From Pestalotiopsis fici W106-1 (taxonomy: Eukaryota > Ascomycota > Sordariomycetes > Amphisphaeriales > Sporocadaceae): a stretch of DNA of 64,000 bases. The first letter of the stretch is position 1; each line of letters begins with the position of its first letter. The notes under the pieces were generated by a model, which saw nothing but the letters and a program-made list of their open reading frames with translations, was not told the origin of the DNA and made no database searches. The stretch spans positions 2,558,619 to 2,622,618 of the forward strand of contig NW_006917092.1 in NCBI RefSeq assembly GCF_000516985.1. The letters are read 5' to 3'. Both the position numbers and the translations under genes were made by a program. Shown here in pieces: positions 56,881 through 64,000 of this stretch.

Positions 56881-58637
56881 GACGACGGGGGAAATGGGCC
56901 GTCATTATCGCTTCGCATGCATGTATGGCGTGAGGGTGTCGTGTCTCGTGGGGAAAGGACTTGGACGCATGCTGGGCAAGTATAACCACCACGCACTGAA
57001 CACTCTCTCATATGAACATATTTTTTTTGTCCTTTCTTGGCTGGCGCCCAATGCAGGGCGCAACACGCATTCCATTTTTCTTCGCGCAATATTCGGATAA
57101 CGGCCGCCCTGGTATTACGGGGTAGGCAATAATGTAGATTGTACGGAATAGCGAACGCAAGAAAAAAACGAACGCCTCGGAAGCAGTTCAATTGTAGGGA
57201 GTGCCCTTGCAGCCATTAGTTTGGCCGTTGAACGCTGCATCGTGTCAAAACATAGATGGGGGGGGAAAAGATAGAGAGAAATATGGTCGGTGCGCGCTAT
57301 TGGCGTCGGGAAGCGCGCGCGAACCAAAAGTGAGGAAAACCAAAAAAGGCGGTAACAGATTTGTTTCTTTCCACCCTTCTTCCTCCTTCCCCCATGACGA
57401 GAGAGGGTTCAAAACATTGAAAGGAGCACCTGGACAACGTGTACAAAGATTCGTTAATGCGTGGAAAATTGATGGACAACCTTGTCGCATTCAATGGTCG
57501 CCAGCGAGTAGGTACTGGCTAACCAGCCCACGAGCGGTCCGTGTAGTGAGTGATTGATGAACTGGCTCACTCTGCTTTCAACCATAGCGGATACCCCCCC
57601 AGTTGGAAACCTATAAGGCCCCTCCTATTGTTGTTGGTGATATATCTTTTGAAATAACGGAGCGACCACGCAACGAGCAATACTCGGGTTCAATTAATGG
57701 GGACGACTGTAGCAGCTACCTATCGACAACAAGGATTCCTTCGCTTTCCCCCTTCCTCCTCCACAAGAACATCAAACAAAGAGGCCTGTCCATGTAATCC
57801 CTTCTTGCTGGATCTGTGCTTTTGTAATCCTGGTTGTCAGTACTATGGTCCACTGAGATAATTACGATCGGGAGCCAAGCGATGGATTTGCAGGCGGTGG
57901 GATATTGCAGACGATGATGGATACTACTATATTGGAATGGATACCCAGGCTGGCGGTTTTTGTTGTCAGGATACCTTATAAGCACTTGAGAGACCTGGCA
58001 GATATAGCCTTTACGCCGACAGGAGACTCTACTGCTTGCGAGGCCTGCAAGGAAAATCATTAAGTCTCCCAGCCATCCTTTTGTGCCTGACTATCAAGTT
58101 AAATTGATACTAGCTTATTAATTGCCCATGTACGGAAATGGTTATAATATCATTTATACGAAGCGTTTATAGATTTGTGTAACAGCCAGGACAGGAAATT
58201 TAATGTGCAAGTACCTACTAGGTATGTATGCTCTGTGTGTGTACGTACCTACATAGTAGCTCCAAGCTAAGCTCTGCCTGACTCCCAGTAGGTTGGTCCA
58301 TCTCTGACCAAGACGTGACGTCTTCAAGTAATTGGATCGCGATGGCACATTTGCCTGATTCGAAATGATCGCGATGCTAATCCATATTGTCGTCACTGGG
58401 ATTTGTTTCTTCTCTTCTTCCCCTCTGATCTTTTCTTTTTGATTTTGCTCTTTTTTCGTTTTTCGACTGAAGAGTGGGCAGCCGCGTACTAGTTTGGCAA
58501 CCAGCACAGCGCATCAATACATACACTGACACAACCACGCGGGGGATCCGCCATGTAGGTACTGCACACACGCTATGCACAGGGCACATTCTAGTGGCTT
58601 CTCGGTCAATGCCGATCCCTCTGCTGACAACATCAAT

Positions 58638-58656
58638 GTTTTTTTTTTTTTTTTTT
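58638..58656 (+). repeat. Poly-T homopolymer tract
   Basis: About 18 consecutive T residues in the gene-free stretch. This is a candidate for assembly length error. Confidence 0.85.
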
Positions 58657-61583
58657 GCATCGGATACTTGCAACCAAGCACCAGTAATGATCATGATCAG
58701 TGCGCAGTACTACCTACTGTTAGTTGCAGAGGAGAGGAATACATACGTACGATACAGCAGGGTAGGATTTAGTAAATCAGGCTGTGTGTTGTTGAGTCCA
58801 GCCCAATTCGCGACATCATCTCTCTCTCTCTCTCCCCTTGATACCCATTTCAAATGTGGTGCCAGAAGGGGAAAAAAGATGGGCTGTAGCATCACAAACA
58901 AGAGCGGTCTGCTTGGACCAGTGTCATCGTGTCTCTGACTGCTCGTATCTAGTGGCATTTGATGTCTTCCAAGCTCAAATGGATGGGGCCAAATGGTCTC
59001 CTCTTTGCTGGAGCAGTCAGTGGCAGAGTCAGGCGTTGTTCTCTTGACAATAAGGAAGGGTACATACATTATTACAGACGTCTACCATGGAAGCGCCAGT
59101 GAGAGAGCCTGGGATTTGCCGACCACGATGGGCGGCTTTGTTGCCGCAATGAGGCTAATGCTTTTTGCGCCGTTTGGCTGGGTCTAGGGTGTGAAGATCA
59201 GCATCCACCCACCAAGTTTCCACCAACAGGCATTTGTATCCACCAATATCTGTTCATGTATACAAAGTACACGCTACGTTCTCTCTTAATTATTATTATT
59301 ATTATTTTTTTCCTGCTCTTTCAGTTGAGCCCCATCCCAAGATGATCAGCCAGCGAAGCCATCGTACCCTCCTCTTCCACTCTCACGCTCCACTGCCCAT
59401 TTTGCTTTCTCGACTTAGCCTTGCCGCACTTGGCGACGAAGGGTAATGACTGTTGAGCGTAACGGGGGAGAGCTTCTGGGGGCGCCGCCGCAAGGGTCAT
59501 GGGTATGGTCGTACATAGTAGGTATTGTCTGGATTGCTTGGCACAATGGCCTTTTGCCGGTAAATCCCACATCATTGGGTTTTAAGGTCCTTGTAACCCA
59601 TATCCATGTTACCCATTGGCAAGATGCGCGACCCCGTCCGCACGCACCACCCCTCCCCCCCTTTGCAATGCATAGGTGGTACAGTTGTCTTGAACAGTTC
59701 CATAGAGCACTACTAATCGACTGGGACAAACCCTCTCTTGATTTTGTTTGATTCTTCAGTCGGTTTATTTTTCGTCTCATCATTCAAGACTAATACTCTG
59801 GAGATGAGCTTTGACCCCTCAAAGAGATAAAGCCCAAAAAGAGAGACAAGCATATACCCTCTTGTGGAGCGGGTATGTAGTAAATAAGCACCGCTGGGAT
59901 GATTTCAACGGCCAAGTCCGATGGACTTTGAGGAACGATGAATGGAACAAGGCTGATTTGTTTTTATTTTTGTTATGATTTGAGTAGTCTTGATTACTTG
60001 CTCTTGCGCTGTCGGCAGTCGGGGAAGAAGGGCGGTTGTCCAAACAAAAAAGAGAAATTTGAGAAATTTGCCATGGTTGGTGATCTTCATCATATTGGTT
60101 CGGCAGGCAAGAACAAGGCCAGTAACAATGTGCCTTGTGCAGTATGGACTCGCGAGCCACGTGACGTGACTAGACATCGGCGGGCTCCCTAGGACGGACC
60201 GGGGTCACAACACCTTAAGATCGGGCACATATAGATTGGATGGGACGGGGGGTCGACCATCTGTAACAGATGTTTCTGCTTGTTACCCTCCAACAGATAG
60301 CAACTAGTAAACGAGGGCGGCTCAAAGGGGGCCCGAACAATGGCGACTGTCACGCCAACCCACTCTTACTACCACCACCACACAGATCCGTTCGTGTGTT
60401 GTAACACGCGATAGGGGGGGCGAAGTGATGGGGAAAGAATGGTGGTAACTTGGGTACGTATTTTGCAGATGCGTAGGTAGGCGAAAGGACAGGAATGAGA
60501 GAAGAAAAAAGAGGAGTATGGTGCCATTGGATTCGTTCGTGAAACTCAAGTGCCGATGGTTTAAGCTTCACCTAAGGCCTCCTGGAAGGATCTGTGCATC
60601 TTTTTTTTTTTTCTGGTTGCGCAAGATGATCTTCCGCCACTGAGTTGTTTCTCTGTCTTTTGTCTTTTTCCCCCCTGGTCTTGGCGGTGCACTTGGCTGC
60701 AGCGCCGATTCATGTCGTTTTACGAATTAGCAGCGGAAAAGGCACGGGAAAGTGGCCGGCGGCTTCGGCAATCTTAAAAAACCACAAAGTTCAGCTGGAG
60801 ACTTGTCATTATAGTCGTATACAGATAGGAAACACCACAGAAACGCATGAAAAGTCGCACAACACATAGCAATGATTGAATGGAATGTCGAGGGATAAGT
60901 AAATATTTTGATCTTGGCTAGTACATCTTCCATTCCATTTCCATTCAGTTGGTAAGAGTCGCCTTCATGATATCTCTTCATCGTCTTTCGTACAAGCTTG
61001 GAAAAGCTGCCTGCCTTGCTCTGCCTTTTGATCCCACTCTGCCTCGACTCTTGAACAAATGATGCGTCTTATCTAGGTATACATTAGAGAAATACTCCCT
61101 CCATCCCCTCCCTTGCCTAGAGAAAACATGATTTTTTGCATCTTAGTGCAAGAAAAAAAAAACCAAAAAATCAAACTCCTGTGTAAATGCCCGATAAGAA
61201 ACCACTTCCCCTTGCGCCGCCGGCAATGAAGATAATAAAGAAAACTGTAAATATGACAAAATTTTGGCGCAAATGATGCTAGTGCCGATAGCAGACTCCG
61301 ACATCCTAACTTCAGACGATAGGTCGAAAAATAAAACATCCCAGTTGGTATATGGTGATTTGAAAACTCCTGAATGCCTAAACTCGGTGGCAAGCCATTG
61401 TACCGTGAGGTAGCGATTCCTATCCGTCTCTCCGTTCGTCTGTGATTATCCTGTTCCGTAATTTTGCGCGCAGGATTAAAAAAGGTCGTATGTGTTGGAA
61501 TAAAAGACATGGTCGAATGTTATACGATCGATTGGTTTTCACAACCATTTTTTCTTCCTCTCCTTGTTGCTTCTATTGCAGGC

Positions 61584-62588
61584 TTATCGCATGCCCGAGC
61601 TGCTAGCCTCGAAGTTGTGGCATCCACGCTCGTGTCTCTTCATGTTGCTCCTGACGCTAAAGGCCTTTCCGCAACCAGAATGAGGGCACTTGAACGGCTT
61701 CTCTCCGGTGTGAGAGTGGCTGTGGATGCGGAGCGAGCTAGGACGCGAGAAGGCCTTGTTGCAGGTCTGGCAAATGTAGCGATCCTGGGACTGAGGGAAG
61801 GATGCTGCCGAGGAAGGCGAGATGTAGTGGTGGTGTTGCCATGGGTTAGGTCCAGAAGCAGGTGGTAGAGGCACAGAGACAGCCATAGGGGGGAAGGCCT
61901 GCTTCAAGTCAGTATAAGCATTAGTTACTCGGTATCGTGATTCAAGTACCTGAGGCAAGGGTCTCTGGTAGTAGAGTCCAGATATTTGAGGCTGAGCCGA
62001 GGGTGCTGGCTGGTAGTAGGCCAAAGAGGGCTGGCTCATGTAAGATGGAGCTGCATATGGCTGGTGAGAGTATGCTGGGGCTTGAACAGGTACTCGAGGG
62101 ATAGTGGCAGCCGTCATTTGGTGGCGTTGGATCTCTGTCTCCAAGGGCGGCGTAGACTCGTAGTAGTAGTTTGGTGCAGAAACTACAGACACTTGGCTGA
62201 CTGATCTGGTCGAAGGCGATGCGTGGCCCTCGAACGAGGCATCGGTGCTCATGGGAGGGGTTGGCGGCATGGCTGCTCTTGATGAGGCATTGTTGCCGTA
62301 GTGAGATGAGTTGGGCCGTGTCTCAGACTTGATCGAGGAAGCTGTGGGATGGGTTAGGATCTGTATAGACTTGTTCCTGCGCACCAGTGAACTGTGCTCA
62401 CCTTGCTGTGACTGCTGTAGAGAAACTGGAGAGCTCTCCGTTGTCGGGGATCCAGCATCGGCCACCACCAACAGGTTCGAGATAGAGGGAAGCGAGCATT
62501 TTGAGGCCTCGTCTATCGGAGGCGAAGGCGGAGGCTGAGGGTAACCGTAGTGAGCACCAGGCTGACTTGTGTATATAGATGCTGCCAT
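61584..62588 (-). CDS. flbC: C2H2 zinc-finger regulator, FlbC-like
   Basis: This is a nuclear transcription factor with two C-terminal C2H2 fingers: [19 protein letters not shown] with its second His pair, and [21 protein letters not shown]. That pair and its linker HTGEKP strongly recall FlbC, a developmental regulator of conidiation in Aspergillus. The N-terminal two thirds is Pro/Ser/Tyr/Gln-rich with [11 protein letters not shown]. The ATG is at 62588. Two introns are in frame: 62401-62342 (60 nt, GTGAGC donor, CTAAC branch) and 61949-61899 (51 nt, GTACTT donor). Removing them gives about 297 residues and the smooth joins SQQASSIKSE and [10 protein letters not shown]. The open frame alone would read through both. 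It is flanked on both sides by large gene-free DNA, common around developmental regulators. Confidence 0.85.
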   Translation of the reverse strand: MAASIYTSQPGAHYGYPQPPPSPPIDEASKCSLPSISNLLVVADAGSPTTESSPVSLQQSQQGEHSSLVRRNKSIQILTHPTASSIKSETRPNSSHYGNNASSRAAMPPTPPMSTDASFEGHASPSTRSVSQVSVVSAPNYYYESTPPLETEIQRHQMTAATIPRVPVQAPAYSHQPYAAPSYMSQPSLAYYQPAPSAQPQISGLYYQRPLPQVLESRYRVTNAYTDLKQAFPPMAVSVPLPPASGPNPWQHHHYISPSSAASFPQSQDRYICQTCNKAFSRPSSLRIHSHSHTGEKPFKCPHSGCGKAFSVRSNMKRHERGCHNFEASSSGMR

Positions 62589-64000
62589 TTTTGCAAGTAC
62601 GTGATGTGTATGTGTGTATGTACGTGTCAAGCGGTTCTTTCTTGTTGGCGTTCCAATTAGCGTGTATGTGTAGTAGTAGAGTATTATAATAGTTGTCGGA
62701 TTGTTGCCAGAGTATTAATACGGTCGAACAGATGGGATTCTGAACTGTCGAGGAGAGATAGCACCGGGACCGTTGATGTAAGTAAGTAGTATTAAAGTAA
62801 AAAGAATCTTGATCTAGTCAAGTGTTTGTTTTGGGGTAGGTTGGCAAATTGGTGTGGGAGTGGTGGTCACTTATGTACGGCTGGCCATGGAAGTCGACGA
62901 CGACGAGGATTGGATCTGTATCTAACAGATCTCCCGGGAGTACATAGAAGAGAGACGATCAAGCGTCAATCTCCAAGATAATCCCTGGGCAGCAGCTGTC
63001 ACAAATTGTGTGTGGGTCTGACCAAAGCTCTTCGAGGGGGTCACGGCAAGACCTGGGATGAAAGCAGTGGTGATCGCCGGTGTCGAGAGGTACTCCTGCG
63101 TCAACGGTAGGGAAAGAAAGGAAAAATAAAAGTAGTACGTACTTTGCTGCTATAGGCCAGTAGTACGTACCCGATGTATGGAGCCCTCTGACGAGCTTTA
63201 AAAGACTCTTGCCATGTCTTCTTACCATGTCCTTACCTTACTCTGGGGGTGCCGGTGAGATCGAGGAATGCCTGTGCTCGTCCGCCCCAACATATTGAGC
63301 ATGTCCCTGTTGGACAGGGGTCCTGGTATGGACCAGTCAGTCCCGGAACATGGCTTGCATGGATTGAACAAAGGTCGAATGAACTTGGGTGTCGCCTCTT
63401 TTTTTTTGGGCTTGCTTGCTTGCATGTCTGCAGTCAGTATGGTGTCTAGTTCATCGGTACACTAGGTACGAGCAGTGTGTGTGCTAGAGTAGTGTAGGTA
63501 CACAGCAGACAGAGGAAAGAGACAAGCCAAAAAGAGGTGAGGCAGGGATGGGCAGCAACAAAGTATCCAGGGATCCTGAGAAAGGTCAAACGGTCACTGG
63601 TTATGCACCAGGGCTCCTTTCTCAAGGCTTCTGGGGTGCCGAGGCGGCCAGGTCCACAGTACAGACTTGTGTTCTTGCCTGGTCCTTGACAATCGGCTGG
63701 GGGGGCCCCCCGGGCACAAGAGCACCAAATGTATTCATTTGCGCGGGCTCGGCTGCGGATGGTACTTGGGTGTGCTAAACCATTTATCCCAGAAGCCGGC
63801 CGGCCCCACATGCACTAGAGAGCATTTTGACCTTAACACGCTAAACCGGAAGACGTAGCATACTACACCTACACTAGCCCAAATGTGTCTGTCAAGGTAC
63901 TGGGTATCGACCAAAAAAGAATTCGAAAGCCCTGTTCAATTCTTAAAAGTATCCTCTGTCTGTCTGCGTTGCGGGTGAACGAGGCGCAAAGCACTCCCGG
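62589..64000. other. Upstream region of the FlbC-like gene
   Basis: There is no coding signal over 1.4 kb. GTAT/GTAC-rich sequence near 62600-62640, TAGTAG runs and T tracts are consistent with a long promoter and 5' untranslated region of the minus-strand regulator. A TTTTTTTT tract lies at about 63401-63408. Confidence 0.45.

Larger units (their letters stand above)
51054..61583. other. 10.5-kb stretch with no recognisable protein gene
   Basis: Open frames here are short and lack family features. The longest, on the minus strand at 56541-57191, owes its poly-Cys run to a CAG repeat. Visible structure is limited to microsatellites: ATT repeats at 52480-52495 and 59289-59312, poly-T at 58640-58656, CT repeats near 58820, CAG repeats near 56855, and various A-rich and T-rich tracts. 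It may contain promoters, untranslated regions or non-coding transcripts of the two flanking genes. I see no tRNA or transposon-protein remnant. Confidence 0.5.

Noticed and set aside
56541..57191. 216-codon minus-strand open frame with a poly-Cys run
   Set aside because: The Cys run derives from a CAG microsatellite, the start region lacks protein-like character, and no family features are visible.
1..64000. CRISPR arrays, rRNA genes or viral insertions
   Set aside because: No regularly spaced repeats, no rRNA-like sequence and no viral protein motifs were seen; CRISPR is not expected in a fungal nuclear genome.

Overview
The window is nuclear DNA of a filamentous ascomycete (Pezizomycotina), most likely a Sordariomycete. 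The signs are short introns (about 46 to 130 nt) with GTRNGY donors and CTNAC-like branch points, an Rrp43 exosome subunit, a Spp1/COMPASS PHD protein, an FlbC-like C2H2 regulator, a HET-domain protein, a PTH11-like rhodopsin-fold membrane protein and many secreted carbohydrate-active enzymes. A run of 100 N at 13284-13383 marks an assembly gap. I found no convincing tRNA, rRNA or CRISPR.

Region 1 (about 2-10.7 kb) is an accessory block: a broken short-chain dehydrogenase, a seven-helix PTH11-like protein, an APH-like phosphotransferase and a Tri5-type terpene cyclase with an unusual acidic motif. Region 2 (about 10.7-13.4 kb) has no gene. It holds a 62-bp inverted repeat, a 154-bp perfect direct repeat bounding a small TRIM-like element, tandem repeats and the gap, so it looks like a mobile-element graveyard.

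Region 3 (13.7-29.75 kb) is the centrepiece: seven adjacent secreted plant cell-wall enzyme genes, namely two PL4 rhamnogalacturonan lyases, GH79, GH28, GH2, GH10 and a CE12 rhamnogalacturonan acetylesterase. Together they could deacetylate, cut and trim pectic rhamnogalacturonan I and attack xylan, so this resembles a fungal polysaccharide-utilisation locus. Four of the seven (first PL4, GH79, GH28, GH2) carry stop codons or frame breaks, while the second PL4, GH10 and CE12 read intact.

Region 4 (31-49.1 kb) is mostly housekeeping: rrp43, a SnoaL-like protein, a ferric-reductase-family flavocytochrome, a HET-domain gene, a CECR5-type HAD phosphatase, choline kinase and spp1. Region 5 (49.9-64 kb) has a secreted Ser/Thr/Cys-rich repeat protein, a 10.5-kb stretch with no recognisable gene, and the FlbC-like zinc-finger gene.

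Several genes contain introns whose length is a multiple of three, or start with very short exons, so simple open reading frames misstate the proteins. Exon limits here come from splice consensus plus reading-frame continuity and were not checked against transcripts.
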